Positions 54,601 to 63,503 of a stretch of 64,000 nucleotides of DNA are shown here, one piece after another (positions within the stretch are counted from its first letter, which is position 1; each line of letters opens with the position of its first letter). The notes under the pieces are model-generated. The model worked only from the letters and a program-made list of their open reading frames with translations. It did no database searches and had not been told where the DNA came from. The DNA is from Amycolatopsis cihanbeyliensis. Its GTDB lineage: Bacteria; Actinomycetota; Actinomycetes; Mycobacteriales; Pseudonocardiaceae. The DNA lies in contig NZ_VFML01000001.1 of assembly GCF_006715045.1 (NCBI RefSeq), positions 4,184,501 to 4,248,500 of the forward strand, given 5' to 3'. A program made the translations under genes and the position numbers.

Positions 54601-55317
54601 CACCCCGCCGCCCTGGCGGTGGATCTCCACGGTCGGCTCGAGGCCGAACTCCTCGACCGCGGGCTCCAGCGTGAGATCGAGGATGAACTCCTCCACGAAC
54701 TCCGGGGTCTGCAGCAGGGCGTAGGTTTTCCGGGCGGCCTCGGACAGGTCCTGGTACAGGTCACCGAGAAACCGGGTGTTCCACTCCGGGTCGGTGAAGT
54801 CGTGCACGATCTCGTTGTCCGAGTCACGCTTGCGCCAGAAGCGCAGCAGCGCACTGGCCGCCTCGTACGAGGGGGTCAGGTCCCACAGTGGGTTGTGTGC
54901 CCGGTCGAACAGCCCGGCCGCCGTGGGGTGGGCATCTGCCAGATGGGTGAACGCGGCCTCGAGCCAGTCGCGGTCGTTGCACTCCGGGTACTCGCGGAAA
55001 AACGCCTCGTGCCGTGCCTCGGCCACGGCCAGCGCATCACCAGGACCAGCAAGGAACGGCTCCGGGATCAGGCCGTTGTCCTCGCTGAACCGGACGAACA
55101 CGCAGCCCAGCACCCAGGCGACCGCCGCCTGGGTGACCCGCTCGTCCCGCCAGGTCTCGTAGGTCGCCGCGGTGCGCTTGGCCTGCATGGCCTCGTCGTA
55201 CTCGGCCCGTAGCCGGTCGTGGAACTCCGGCTCGGCGCTGCGCTCGCGAAGGTCATCCTCCAGCGCGTCGACCTGCTTCTTGGCATCGGCCAGCAACGCC
55301 TCGTGATCGATGGCCAC
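51691..55317 (-). CDS. pglX: BREX type 2 adenine-specific DNA methyltransferase PglX
   Basis: Methyltransferase of 1208 residues that modifies host DNA and takes part in phage restriction. Motif I is DPACGSGHF (250-258) and motif IV NPPY (384-387). The N-terminal 200 residues are helical, and the part after NPPY to about residue 815 is the target-recognition region. That stretch (about 52870-54170) is clearly AT-richer and uses A/T-ending codons more than the ends of the same gene. The longest G run is five, so the G-tract switch described for S. coelicolor pglX is not seen. GTG start with AGGGAGAGGG upstream; first gene of the BREX operon. Confidence 0.93.
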   Translation of the reverse strand: MAIDHEALLADAKKQVDALEDDLRERSAEPEFHDRLRAEYDEAMQAKRTAATYETWRDERVTQAAVAWVLGCVFVRFSEDNGLIPEPFLAGPGDALAVAEARHEAFFREYPECNDRDWLEAAFTHLADAHPTAAGLFDRAHNPLWDLTPSYEAASALLRFWRKRDSDNEIVHDFTDPEWNTRFLGDLYQDLSEAARKTYALLQTPEFVEEFILDLTLEPAVEEFGLEPTVEIHRQGGGVERALHGLRTIDPACGSGHFLLGIFHRLLDKWRKTAPGVDDWDLIRRSLRSVHGCDKNPFAASIARFRLLVAAMQAGGAERLSSTPEFPINVAVGDSLMHGRDVKGEQGDLLAMAEEFTYRTEDVNEYVNKVELLTPSSYHVVVGNPPYITVKDKQENKNYRERWSACAGTYALSVPFAQRLFHLATRDQEGGFVGQITANSFMKREFGRKVIEQFFPTVALTYVIDSSGAYIPGHGTPTVILVGRKTYPNPNEAIRTVLGVRGEPTVPNDPTTGFVWTAIVDQIDRPGSDSEWVSSQDIPRQSFSTHPWSLSGGGASDLLVTLDSPASRLSERMDSSGRTTHTGLDDAFYLPRTSTNTRNVSTGCVPVILGEHVRDFTIEAPIRTLFPYDPQGNRRDLGNSEHRFAWPNRTSLRERIDFGNKPEERGLWWFEHSMFFPNRFRSPMSISFGFVATHNHFVLDRGGKVFKQSAPVIKLPTDAGEDDHLALLGILNSSTACFWLKQVSHNKGNEGYQSGIKTEMWERFFEFTGTKLQDFPLPAELPLSFGQGLDSQAQELAACEPSAIAEESTPTRDRLEAARAEHTRIRGRMIAQQEELDWEVYRLYGLLTEAEAAELRAKDEDVPELKLGERAFEIVLARKMAAGEVETAWFERHGSTPITEIPEHWPAGYKRVVEKRIETIENRRDIALIERPECKRRWASEPWEKKEREALETWLLDRCEDKNLWYAPIDGIKQPRTLTVNQLADLLRGDEDLNQVAQLYAADHLGNRDLPLADVLERIIADEHVPYLAAMRYKDTGLRKRAQWEDVWEQQREEDRTGKRLDIPVPPKYKSADFRKTSYWSHRGKLDVPKERFISYPEASPDADPTLLLGWAGWDHLDQAQALVNLVNDRTEQAGRDTAKITPLLAGLAELMPWVHQWHGDYDPEWGGNPAEELRTYLHQQQVTHQLTDDNLKDWRPEQRRKRGAARG

Positions 55318-55418
55318 TCGATCCCTCTCCCTCCTTGTGCCTGCCCTGGCGACATCGCCAAGATCCCCCGCAGCGCTACCCAACGTACCAATCGTTACAG
55401 AATCGAGTGGCGCTGGCG

Positions 55419-57104
55419 TTATTCGAGCTGCCATTCCTCGCGCAGCAGGGTCGTCAGTTCCTGCTGGCGGCGCTCCAGTACGTCCGAAGTCCACTCCTGA
55501 TGGCTCAGCACACCGGTCGTCAAGGCGAAATTGCTGACCCCGTTCTTTCCGGTGAAGTACTTCTCTTTCTTCATCGCGAAGTCGTAGTTCTGCGCTTCCG
55601 AGTTCTTCCGGCGGTTGAGCAGAACCAGGTTGGCGATCCGGTGCCGCCATTGCCGGTGCTCGTTGTCCGAGAACTCATTCATCCAGGTGCTGTTCGGCTT
55701 CGGATTCTGCGGTAGCACGTGCTCCACCGTGATGATCGGATGCTTGTAGGTGGCACCGGAATCCTTCGCGAGTACCTCGTCGACCCGCAACAGCACGTAC
55801 TTGCGCACCTTCGTCACCAGGTACAGCGGGCCGTCCAGTTGCTTCAGTGTCTCCGCCTGCTCGTCCTCGCTCAGCCGGAACGCGCCCGCGGAAAGTCCGT
55901 GACCCGCGTCGAGCCCGCGGAGCAGCTCGGCGTACCGGTTCGCCCGCAGCGACGTGTAGACACGCCGGATGAACATACTGGCGGCCAGCCTCTCCAGGCT
56001 CTGGAAGAAGCGGTCCAGCCACTCGGGTTCACCGCCGTGATGCCGTAGTGCCCACAGGGCAGGTGCCCGCCAGTCGTTGTTGTCCAGCTGACTGAGCCGC
56101 TTGAACCAGGCGTTGACCCGCTCCGCCGCGTCCGGATCCTCCGGTGCGACATACGCCAGGTCCCGTATCTTCTCGTACGCGTCGGCGTACGGGACCAGCA
56201 CATCGTCCACGAAATGGTCCGCGCGGTTGGGCAGGTAGGAGTCGAGCACCTGCTCGGGGAACTCCTTCAGCAACTCCCGCTTGGCGCGGTCCTTGGCGAA
56301 GATCATCCTGATGTGCAGGAAGAGGTCCGCGAAGTCCTCGCGGCCGAGTGCCTCCTCCGCGTCTTCCCATTTCTTCGAATAGTTGGCCGACTGACCATTC
56401 GTCAGGTTCCCGATGATGGTCGACTTGAAGATGTCCGCGGGGGAGAGATCCAGCCCGCGGTCGTTCATCACGCTGAAGATCCGGTGCGCGCTGTTCAGAT
56501 CGGACGTGCTCACCACGACCAGGTACGTCCGGTCGCTCAGCATCCGGATCAGCTCCAGCCGCCGGTTCTCGTGCCAGCCACCCAACTTGTCCGACAGCAC
56601 ACCGGAGTTGGCCTGGATCGCCTCCTGCGCCTCGGTGGACATCGCGTTGGCGGGTACCTTGGCCAGCTCCCTGGTGCCGAGGGAGGTCTGCACGTACTTG
56701 TGGAAGAACTCGGTGTCGCGGGAACGCAGCGCCAGTCGAGGTTTGCGTTGCAGTCCCCTGGACTTCTTGCCCGGCTCGCAGATCATCTCGTCGAGTTCCT
56801 TGGCGAACTCCTCGTCCCGCGTGAGGTCGCGCAACACGGCATAGAGGATGGTGAGTGTGGTCAGTCGTTGCTGGCCGTCGATCACCTGGGCCGCCGGTGC
56901 GTCCGGATCCTTCACCAGCACGATCGAACCCAAAAAGTACGGTTCGTCCCGGTTGCGGTCCAGCGCCTCGATCAGGTCGTCCAGCAGCTGGAGCGTCTGT
57001 TCAGTTTCCCAGGCGTACGGCCGCTGATACTCGGGAATCTGAAAGTCGTAGTCACTGCAGAAGATCTTGTGCAGCGGCACTTCGTGGGCTTCGAGCTGCT
57101 TCAC
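55419..57104 (-). CDS. DUF262/DUF1524 protein (GmrSD-like nuclease)
   Basis: Protein of about 561 residues. The N-terminal DUF262 (ParB/Srx-like) domain has IPEYQRPYAWE and the nucleotide-binding DGQQR (76-80). The C-terminal DUF1524 HNH nuclease has VEHVLPQNP (His462) and HRIANLVLLNRRKNSEAQNYDF. This pair is the build of GmrSD and related type IV restriction enzymes that cut modified phage DNA. It is fused in one chain. GTG at 57104 has GAGGGGAA seven bases upstream. It lies 102 bases before pglX on the same strand and so precedes the BREX operon. Confidence 0.9.
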   Translation of the reverse strand: MKQLEAHEVPLHKIFCSDYDFQIPEYQRPYAWETEQTLQLLDDLIEALDRNRDEPYFLGSIVLVKDPDAPAAQVIDGQQRLTTLTILYAVLRDLTRDEEFAKELDEMICEPGKKSRGLQRKPRLALRSRDTEFFHKYVQTSLGTRELAKVPANAMSTEAQEAIQANSGVLSDKLGGWHENRRLELIRMLSDRTYLVVVSTSDLNSAHRIFSVMNDRGLDLSPADIFKSTIIGNLTNGQSANYSKKWEDAEEALGREDFADLFLHIRMIFAKDRAKRELLKEFPEQVLDSYLPNRADHFVDDVLVPYADAYEKIRDLAYVAPEDPDAAERVNAWFKRLSQLDNNDWRAPALWALRHHGGEPEWLDRFFQSLERLAASMFIRRVYTSLRANRYAELLRGLDAGHGLSAGAFRLSEDEQAETLKQLDGPLYLVTKVRKYVLLRVDEVLAKDSGATYKHPIITVEHVLPQNPKPNSTWMNEFSDNEHRQWRHRIANLVLLNRRKNSEAQNYDFAMKKEKYFTGKNGVSNFALTTGVLSHQEWTSDVLERRQQELTTLLREEWQLE

Positions 57105-57222
57105 GCGTGTTCCCCTCATCGGATCGAGACCGGACTGTCCAGCGTGCCAGATCATCGCGCCAAGTCAACGGAGAGTTACGTAGGGTTGCAAAGTTCTTCC
57201 CGGGTCGGGACGGTTCGGGTTA

Positions 57223-59616
57223 CTAGATCTCGATCTCCGTTTCGATCTCGACCAGCGCCTCGAACCGGGCACGCAGCTCCGCGTACAGCCCTGGCATGCT
57301 CTCGTCCACCTCCAGCACGACAGCCAACGCGTACCGCTGGGGATCGTCGGGCGCTGCCCACCGGGACGTATTCCGAACCACCAGCACCAGTCGCTCGTGT
57401 TCGGGATGCTTCCACCGATGAGTCGTCCACCGCTTGGTGGCGGCCTGGTTGGCGCCGAGTAACCGGCGCTTGTCGCTGGGCTGCAAGTCGACCTTGGCAT
57501 TGTCCAAAGCCTCCGGTGGTTCGCCGCCGGACGCGGTGAACTTACGTTGTACCTCCTGTACGGACGGCCCGCGGTAGGCGTACACCGACATCCGGCTGGC
57601 GAGGTACTTCAGGCTGGTTGCCCGGGTATCCGGGTTGAAGGCCAGCGCGACGGTGAGTGACTTGCGGCCGGTGGCGAAGAAGGCGGAGGGCACCGGGACC
57701 TCGTAGAAATGGACCTGGTCGGGCCGCATCGACTCCTCGGCCAGCAGCACGGCCCGGTGCTCGGTCGAGACCTCGGCTCGCTCCGTGGAGACCCGGCCGA
57801 ACCCGCTGAGCCCGAGTTGCGCGCGGTCCGCCGCCTTGTCGGTGTCGGCGTCGAGTACCTGGGGGACCGGCTCGGCCGACGCGAGCACGAGCGCCCGCAC
57901 CGCTCGGCCGGACAGCCACGGGTACCGGCCGAGTACCCGCAGGCAGGCGTGGCTGACCAGGGGTGCCGCGAGGCTGGTGCCGATGTCGGTATCCAGTAGA
58001 TGCTCCGGGTCACCGCCCGTGCCCCCGACGATCGTGCCGGTGGCCCGGTCGGTCCGCACCTGTTTGCGATCCCGATCATGAACGTAGGTGCCGCCCGGCG
58101 CGGTCAGTTCCGGCTTGATCGCGTCTTCGATCCCAGGGCCGGTCCGGCTCACCGGGCTCGGAGTTCCCTGCGGGCCGAGCGGGCGTACGGACACCGATTC
58201 GCGGGCCGGCCGCGCACCTTGCTCGTGCCCCGGCACCAGGGCACCGACGGTGAGGGCGAGCGCCGCCATCGAAGGTGGCGCGAGCCGGTGTTCCCCCGAA
58301 GTGACCTGGCGGGCCGCGTACTCGACGCCGGTGTGGTCCCCGGGAAACACGTTTCCGGTACTGACGACCAGCACGACGTCGTGCTGCCTGGCGAGTTGAT
58401 CCAGCGCGGCGGCGATGGCCACCGGCCGTGGTGGCCGGTACGGATGTGCGGGATCACCCAGGGACAGGTTGATCACCCGAGCGCCGTGCCCGATCGCCAG
58501 CTCCACGGCTTCCTCGACCATCGGTTGCCACAATGTCTTATCGGGAAACTCGGTCTGGTGATCGAGCACTCGTATGCCGAGTAGCTTTCCGGCCGGGCGC
58601 AACGGCTGCCTGTAGTGCAGCGCTCGTTCCAGCGACCCGTACAGGGCGAGACTGGCGACCCGGCTCCCGTGCCCGTTCTCGTCGGCGCCGTCCGTGAACG
58701 GTGCGATGGCCAAGGCTTCGCGTACCGCCGGTGCCAGTAACGGATGTCCGGCCTGGATGCCGGAGTCGATCACCGCCAGCGTGGCCGATCTCTGGTTCGG
58801 CGGCTCGACCGGCGGGAACCGGTCATGCGACCACAGCCGGACCTGGCTGCGGGTGAGCAAGGGGCGCGGGAGCAGGCTCACCCTGCTCACCCGGTCGGTG
58901 CGTACCACCTCCACCAGCCGTCCCGCCGGGATATCGGCCCTGATCAGCGAGAAGCCCACGTCGTGGCGGCAACTGGTGTCCAGCTCCCCGGCACCCGCAT
59001 GGGCCAAGGCGGTCCGGGTCTCCTGATGACGGCGTTCCGTGTCGGCTCGGGTCTCCGTGCACCAGCACTCGAGATCGACCCGCAGCAGTTCGGCCGGGTC
59101 CGCGCCGGCGACCCGTTCCCGCACGTCATCGTCGATGACGTCGGCCGGTTCAAGCGGCCGGACGACGTCGATGGCGTCGAACAGACTCCGGTAGCGCGGT
59201 GTGCCCTCGGCTGTTGTCTCGCTGTGGAACGCTTGGCAGCGTTCGCGGAACGCGGTGAGTGCTGGATCGCTGGCGAACGCCGCCAGTGCCTGGTGGCCGG
59301 TCACGCCCAGCACGTGCGCGCCGGCCCGCTCTACCTCGTCGGTGAGATCGTGAACCTTCCGGTTGAACTCGATGACCATGACCAGTTCGGGCTTGATGCC
59401 GAGCACGGGCTCCCGCTCGCGGTGCCGGTCCCGGATTGACTCGAGTTGCCTGTCGATGTTCCGCGCGTGTGACCGGTGGTCGGGATACGAAGGTCCCTGC
59501 CCGCCACCGCCGCCCGGAGTCCTCCGCCGGGGGAGCGGACCGAGGACCTGGGCGAGGCGCAGGTGGGCATGCTCGGTTCCGGCGTCGAATGACAACTGCG
59601 TCATGTAATCCGGCAT
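57223..59616 (-). CDS. ietS: Subtilisin-like S8 protease of an IetAS-type pair
   Basis: Cytoplasmic S8 serine protease of about 797 residues with no signal peptide. The catalytic triad is visible: Asp284 in LAVIDSGI, His316 in NGHGSRV and Ser548 in GTSLAAP. About 280 residues of unassigned N-terminal sequence (with VMVIEFNRKVHDL) and about 200 C-terminal residues surround the protease domain. It follows an AAA ATPase by 54 bases, the arrangement of the IetAS defence system. Start at 59616 is chosen; 59604 is an alternative. Confidence 0.82.
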   Translation of the reverse strand: MPDYMTQLSFDAGTEHAHLRLAQVLGPLPRRRTPGGGGGQGPSYPDHRSHARNIDRQLESIRDRHREREPVLGIKPELVMVIEFNRKVHDLTDEVERAGAHVLGVTGHQALAAFASDPALTAFRERCQAFHSETTAEGTPRYRSLFDAIDVVRPLEPADVIDDDVRERVAGADPAELLRVDLECWCTETRADTERRHQETRTALAHAGAGELDTSCRHDVGFSLIRADIPAGRLVEVVRTDRVSRVSLLPRPLLTRSQVRLWSHDRFPPVEPPNQRSATLAVIDSGIQAGHPLLAPAVREALAIAPFTDGADENGHGSRVASLALYGSLERALHYRQPLRPAGKLLGIRVLDHQTEFPDKTLWQPMVEEAVELAIGHGARVINLSLGDPAHPYRPPRPVAIAAALDQLARQHDVVLVVSTGNVFPGDHTGVEYAARQVTSGEHRLAPPSMAALALTVGALVPGHEQGARPARESVSVRPLGPQGTPSPVSRTGPGIEDAIKPELTAPGGTYVHDRDRKQVRTDRATGTIVGGTGGDPEHLLDTDIGTSLAAPLVSHACLRVLGRYPWLSGRAVRALVLASAEPVPQVLDADTDKAADRAQLGLSGFGRVSTERAEVSTEHRAVLLAEESMRPDQVHFYEVPVPSAFFATGRKSLTVALAFNPDTRATSLKYLASRMSVYAYRGPSVQEVQRKFTASGGEPPEALDNAKVDLQPSDKRRLLGANQAATKRWTTHRWKHPEHERLVLVVRNTSRWAAPDDPQRYALAVVLEVDESMPGLYAELRARFEALVEIETEIEI

Positions 59617-59670
59617 ACCCGCTCGGTGAATGCCAGTACATGCGTGCGGACCGGAATTCAACCGGTTCGA

Positions 59671-60663
59671 CTAGTCGGGCGGCGCCGCTCCGTCGATCAG
59701 TGTTCGCCGGCGACGCATCCGTTCGACCGCTGCCTCCATCGCCGCATCGTCCACCGCCGACCTGCCGGCAAGCACGGTGCGTCGCATGGCCTCGAAGCAC
59801 ACCAGCTCCACCTCGGCCGGACTGAGCGTGCCGAGCCGTCCCGCCCAGTCACCGGCGTCGAGTTCCGTCGGCATCGCCCGCAGCTTGAGGGCGATGAGTT
59901 CGGCGAGCTGCGCTTCGTCCAGCGAGTCGAACCCGATCAGCTCGTCGAACCTGCGCCACATGGCCGCGTCGACCAGTTGCGGGTGGTTGGACGTGGCCAC
60001 CACGAGCGACTCACCGTGCAGATCCTCCAGCGACTGCAACACCGTCGCCGCGACCCTGCGCATCTCGCCGTGGTCCCCGGCCTGGGCGCGCTCCTGGCCG
60101 AGTACATCGAACTCGTCCAGCAGCAGCACGCAGGGGGTTTGCTCGGCGAACCCCATGATCGCCTCGACGTTGCGGGCGGTGTCACCGAGGAACGAGGAGG
60201 TCAGTGCGGCGAGGGAGGCGGTGGCCACCGGCAGGCTCAGTTCGGCCGCGATGGCGTGCGCCGTCGCGCTCTTCCCGGTGCCCGGCGCGCCGAGCAGGAG
60301 CAGCCGTTGCCGGGGGCGCAGGCCGTGGCTGGTCAGAGCACCCCGCGAGCGGTTCTCCGCGACGATCTCCTCGATGACCTCGCGCGCCATCGGGGCCAGC
60401 ACGAGCTCGCTCAACTCCCGGTTCGGCTTGGTCAGCCGCAGCAGGGGACGGTCGTCCCGGCTCTTCGGGATCGGTCGCAGGGTCAGCGGCAGGTCCGCAC
60501 CGGGGCGTGGCTTGTTCAGCTCGCGTTCCAGCTCGTTGGCGAGCAGCCGGTGGTTCTTCCGCCTCTCCTCGGCGACCAGTTCGTCCGCCGCCTGCCGGAA
60601 GGCCGCGTCGTCGGCGCGGGAGTAGCTGGCGAACAGGCGGCGCAGTAACTCGCCCTGTGCCAT
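59671..60663 (-). CDS. ietA: AAA ATPase of an IetAS-type pair
   Basis: AAA ATPase of 330 residues. The N-terminal 110 residues are helical and charged. Walker A is GAPGTGKS (125-132), Walker B VLLLDEFDVLG (Asp183-Glu184), and VVATSNHPQLVDAAMWRRFDE holds sensor I and the arginine finger. It is the usual partner of the cytoplasmic subtilisin encoded next. In the IetAS pair both are needed for defence; how ATPase and protease act together is not known in detail. ATG start; preceded by an 81-base gap to the DUF397 gene. Confidence 0.85.
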   Translation of the reverse strand: MAQGELLRRLFASYSRADDAAFRQAADELVAEERRKNHRLLANELERELNKPRPGADLPLTLRPIPKSRDDRPLLRLTKPNRELSELVLAPMAREVIEEIVAENRSRGALTSHGLRPRQRLLLLGAPGTGKSATAHAIAAELSLPVATASLAALTSSFLGDTARNVEAIMGFAEQTPCVLLLDEFDVLGQERAQAGDHGEMRRVAATVLQSLEDLHGESLVVATSNHPQLVDAAMWRRFDELIGFDSLDEAQLAELIALKLRAMPTELDAGDWAGRLGTLSPAEVELVCFEAMRRTVLAGRSAVDDAAMEAAVERMRRRRTLIDGAAPPD

Positions 60664-60744
60664 CGCCCGTCCTCCCGTCAGTACCGACCGTAGCCGGTTA
60701 CCACCCTACGTTTCCGCCTTCGGTAGCGCCGAGCAGGCCCGTGA

Positions 60745-60939
60745 TCAGCGTGAATGTCCGGTCCGGCCCGCCCTGACTTCGGCAAGGAACGTGGTGAACG
60801 CCCGGCTGTCGAAGGTCAGGTACCCGGCGTGGCGGTTCTTGGTGTCCCGGACGGCGGCGTGCTCGGTATCCCTGGCGACCTCGACGCAGTTGTTGTCCGG
60901 TGCGGTGTAGCTGCTGGTGCGCCAGGTCTGGGTGGTCAT
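60745..60939 (-). CDS. DUF397 small protein
   Basis: Protein of 64 residues with WRTSSYTAPDNNCVEVA, VRDTKNR and FTTFLAEVRAG, the complete DUF397 pattern. These short proteins of actinomycetes are coupled to DUF5753 regulators and are described as toxin-like or partner proteins (Scr2-type). The ATG overlaps the stop of the regulator by four bases, supporting a coupled pair. Confidence 0.92.
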   Translation of the reverse strand: MTTQTWRTSSYTAPDNNCVEVARDTEHAAVRDTKNRHAGYLTFDSRAFTTFLAEVRAGRTGHSR

Positions 60940-61802
60940 CGGTCCTCCAGGTATGTCGCCTGCCTCCCGATCAACTCGGCTGACGCCGCGGGCGACAGGG
61001 CGGCCTCGCTCGCCACGTCCCGGAAGGACGCGACGAACTTCTGCACGTCCTCCTCATTCTCCACCCACTCACCGCCACCCGGGTACTCCAGATAGACGGC
61101 GTCCGGGTCCTGCTCGTCGGCGAACCCGAGGATGGTGGAGCCCCCGCCGCTCATCGTGCCGTAGGAACCTGCGGAGAACGGGATCACCTGGATGGTGACG
61201 TTCGGCATCTCGGCCAGGGTCAGCAGGTGCCGCAGTTGGGCCGCCATCACCTGCGGGCCGCCGACCTCGCGGTGGATCACCGCCTCGTCCAGCAACGCAT
61301 GCAGTTCAAGCGCGTCCGGTCCATGCAAGATCTTGGCGCGGCTCGCCCTGGCGGCCAACACTCGGCCCTCGTCAACGGCAGGGTTGTGGAACTGATGCGA
61401 TGACTTCCAGGTAGTTGCCGTGTATTCCGGTGTCTGCAGCAAGCCGGGTATGCCCAGTGATTCGATGGTGCGGCTGCTGTTCGCATCGACCTCGGTGCGT
61501 GCGAACGCGCGACCCTTCGGGTTGTAGACCGTCGGATGCGCAACTCGCTTGCTGTCCTGATTGGCATCGGTCCACATGTCCTCGGCCTCACGGCGCTCGC
61601 CTTCGCTCGCCTCGTAGAAGGTGAGCATCGCGCCGAGCACGTTCCAGCCGGGCAGGCTGTGCCCGCTCTCGATCCGGGACAGGGTTGCCTGCGACTTGCG
61701 AGTCAGGTTCTCGAAGTCCTCCTCCGTCTTTCCCGCGCGCTTACGCAAGCTGTGCAGGAACTGACCGAGCTTGCGCTTACGTCTGGTCTGGACGGATGGC
61801 AT
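60936..61802 (-). CDS. Scr1-type XRE regulator with DUF5753 domain
   Basis: Regulator of 288 residues. The helix-turn-helix is at about 10-65 (LGQFLHSLRKRAGKTEEDFENLTRKSQATLSRIE split around the turn). DUF5753 follows from about residue 105: SLGIPGLLQTPEYTA, LHALLDEAVIHREVGG and VIPFSAGSYGTMSGG. Together with the DUF397 gene it forms a pair of the Scr1/Scr2 type. A tandem palindrome 48 bases upstream is a likely binding site for autoregulation. The gene lies just outside the defence island and may or may not control it. Confidence 0.92.
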   Translation of the reverse strand: MPSVQTRRKRKLGQFLHSLRKRAGKTEEDFENLTRKSQATLSRIESGHSLPGWNVLGAMLTFYEASEGERREAEDMWTDANQDSKRVAHPTVYNPKGRAFARTEVDANSSRTIESLGIPGLLQTPEYTATTWKSSHQFHNPAVDEGRVLAARASRAKILHGPDALELHALLDEAVIHREVGGPQVMAAQLRHLLTLAEMPNVTIQVIPFSAGSYGTMSGGGSTILGFADEQDPDAVYLEYPGGGEWVENEEDVQKFVASFRDVASEAALSPAASAELIGRQATYLEDR

Positions 61803-61850
61803 GGCTCCCTCTCTTGCCGGTTCGTAGTCACTCTAACGCCCACAGTGACA

Positions 61851-61882
61851 AGTGTATGTTCACTCATAAGTGCTCTATCACT
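61851..61882. promoter_or_regulatory. Tandem operator AGTG-N6-CACT twice
   Basis: AGTG (61851-61854) and CACT (61861-61864), then AGTG (61869-61872) and CACT (61879-61882): two identical interrupted palindromes with centres 18 bases apart. They lie in an AT-rich stretch 48 bases before the XRE regulator start, so they are probably its own operator and could also govern the divergent small membrane gene. Confidence 0.65.
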
Positions 61883-61996
61883 CGCGCATATACACTAGTA
61901 GCTTAGCGTCTGTTGGCGGGGTCGGATGCCTACCTTCCCTCCCCCGACCAGGCATCCGGCCCCGCCGACCCGGACATGGAGAGGTGGTGAACGCCG

Positions 61997-62179
61997 ATGG
62001 AGATCGTCGGCGTGATCGTCGGGATCGGGTTCCTCGTGCTGGCCGTGCTGCTCGCGGCCTTCTTCGTCTGGGATGCGCGCAGAACCTATGGCGTGCACTC
62101 CAACCGGGACCCGGCCTTATCCGTGCTGGCGCTGGCCGGGCGGCTGGCCAGGGAGCGGATGGAGGGGAGCGGGGAATGA
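61997..62179 (+). CDS. Small single-pass membrane protein
   Basis: Sixty residues with one N-terminal membrane helix (VGVIVGIGFLVLAVLLAAFFVW) and a basic cytoplasmic tail RRTYGVHSNRDP. No known domain. GAGGTGG precedes the ATG. The stop overlaps the ATG of the next small gene (ATGA), and both lie divergent from the Scr1-type regulator. Function unknown. Confidence 0.72.
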   Translation: MEIVGVIVGIGFLVLAVLLAAFFVWDARRTYGVHSNRDPALSVLALAGRLARERMEGSGE

Positions 62180-62364
62180 CCTTCGGCGGATTCGCGTTCG
62201 ATCTTTGGCAGACGATCGACGAGGGCAGCACGATCACCTGCGCTCATGCGGGCGAGGAGGTGCACCTTTCGATCGGTGTCTCCGACGCCTGGCTGAACCT
62301 CACCTTCACCGAGGAGGGCATGGCCGCCCTGGTGGCTGCCGTCTCCGGGGTGCTGGACCGCTGA
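62176..62364 (+). CDS. Small conserved-looking soluble protein
   Basis: Sixty-two residues, acidic, with GFAFDLWQTID, EVHLSIGVSDAWLNLTF and EEGMAALVAAVSGVL. It looks like a small beta-alpha domain with a C-terminal helix. Translationally coupled to the membrane protein before it, with GGAGCGGGGAA as ribosome-binding site. I cannot assign a family. Confidence 0.7.
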   Translation: MTFGGFAFDLWQTIDEGSTITCAHAGEEVHLSIGVSDAWLNLTFTEEGMAALVAAVSGVLDR

Positions 62365-62440
62365 CACCGCCCCGTACCCTGTTGCCATCCAACGAGGTGA
62401 ACCCCGGCCAACCGTCGGCGACCCCGGACCAGTACTGCCC

Positions 62441-62887
62441 ATGCGCCTGATGCTGACTCTGCTCGCACTGCTCGCCGTCCTGGCGGGATGCGGCTCGAAC
62501 ACCTCGGGCGTGACGGTAAAATTCGACGAGGACCTCAAGGAGGCGATCGCCGAACTGGCCCGCACAGACGGCTCACGATCGCTCAAGGAGCTGGCCCCAG
62601 GCGACTGGACCTCCGTGCACGTCCTGACCGGACCCGCGTCCGGCGCGCGGATCGAGGAGGAGCTGGGTCGGCCCGCCGAGATCGAGGGCGACGGCACCTA
62701 CGGTGGGGACTACGTGCAGGACGGCAACCTGCTCGTCTTCCAGCGCGACGACGACATCGTGCGGATGGTCAGCCTCGGCCAACTCGCCGCGCTCGGTGCG
62801 GGTGAGTACCGCGCGGACGTGGTGCTGCGGGCGCATGGTGGTGGCATCACGATGACCGGCCCGGACGGACGTCCGGCAGGCCGCTGA
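62441..62887 (+). CDS. Lipoprotein of unknown function
   Basis: Protein of 148 residues with signal peptide MRLMLTLLALLAVLAGC; the lipobox LAGC modifies Cys17. The mature domain of about 130 residues contains GDWTSVHVLTGP, GDYVQDGNLLVFQRDDDIV and ends in a Gly-rich tail. A short beta-rich outer-face domain is likely. It is convergent with the next gene, seven bases away. Confidence 0.75.
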   Translation: MRLMLTLLALLAVLAGCGSNTSGVTVKFDEDLKEAIAELARTDGSRSLKELAPGDWTSVHVLTGPASGARIEEELGRPAEIEGDGTYGGDYVQDGNLLVFQRDDDIVRMVSLGQLAALGAGEYRADVVLRAHGGGITMTGPDGRPAGR

Positions 62888-62894
62888 CCCATGG

Positions 62895-63503
62895 TCAGGC
62901 GGGCTCGATCTTGTGCCCGAGCACCCTGCGCAGGATGCGCAGAAAGCGTCGTTGTCCGAGGGGATGCCGCCGGACCAGGGTCACCTCGTTTCCCTTGGTC
63001 GTGCGGAGCGTGACCTCGACGGTCCAGCCATGCCGAAGCACCCGTGCCTGCGCGATCGAACGGGCGCGCAGCACCGGCTCGGTGAAACCGCGAGTGGCCA
63101 GATTGCGCCGCATCTCGGCCACCGTGTGCAGCCGATGCCACGGGCTGAGCGGCCCGAAAATGAGTCGCTGCCGGGGTTGCGCGCCGCGCTGTGCCCACAG
63201 TTCGTTCTGCGCCCTGCGCCCGGCGAGTTGCGACACCGTCAACAGCAAACCTTGGACACCGGCGAATACGATGATCACTGCGAGTCCCGCACCAGACGGT
63301 TCCGCTAACGCCATCCACAAAATGGCGAGCGGTACCACCACGCAGAGCACGAACGGAATGCCGAACAGGAGCTGCTGCCGGTACCAGACGTACGGATCCG
63401 GTAACAGCCCGATGCCGTCCCGCAGTTCGTGCACGGCGACCCAGCCGTGGTCGGCCATGCGCACCCAGGTCGTCTTGCCCGGCCGTTCTCGCTTCGAGCT
63501 CAC
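62895..63503 (-). CDS. Membrane protein with basic C-terminus
   Basis: Protein of about 202 residues with two membrane helices (LLFGIPFVLCVVVPLAILW and AGLAVIIVFAGVQGLLLTV) after a cytoplasmic N-terminal third, and a strongly basic C-terminal half containing RTTKGNEVTLVRRHPLGQRRFL. No family recognised. The GTG overlaps the stop of the lipoprotein gene upstream (GTGA), so the two may work together. Confidence 0.7.
   Translation of the reverse strand: MSSKRERPGKTTWVRMADHGWVAVHELRDGIGLLPDPYVWYRQQLLFGIPFVLCVVVPLAILWMALAEPSGAGLAVIIVFAGVQGLLLTVSQLAGRRAQNELWAQRGAQPRQRLIFGPLSPWHRLHTVAEMRRNLATRGFTEPVLRARSIAQARVLRHGWTVEVTLRTTKGNEVTLVRRHPLGQRRFLRILRRVLGHKIEPA

Noticed and set aside
51691..55317. Phase-variable G tract in pglX as in S. 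coelicolor
   Set aside because: The longest G run is five; no slippage-prone tract is present.
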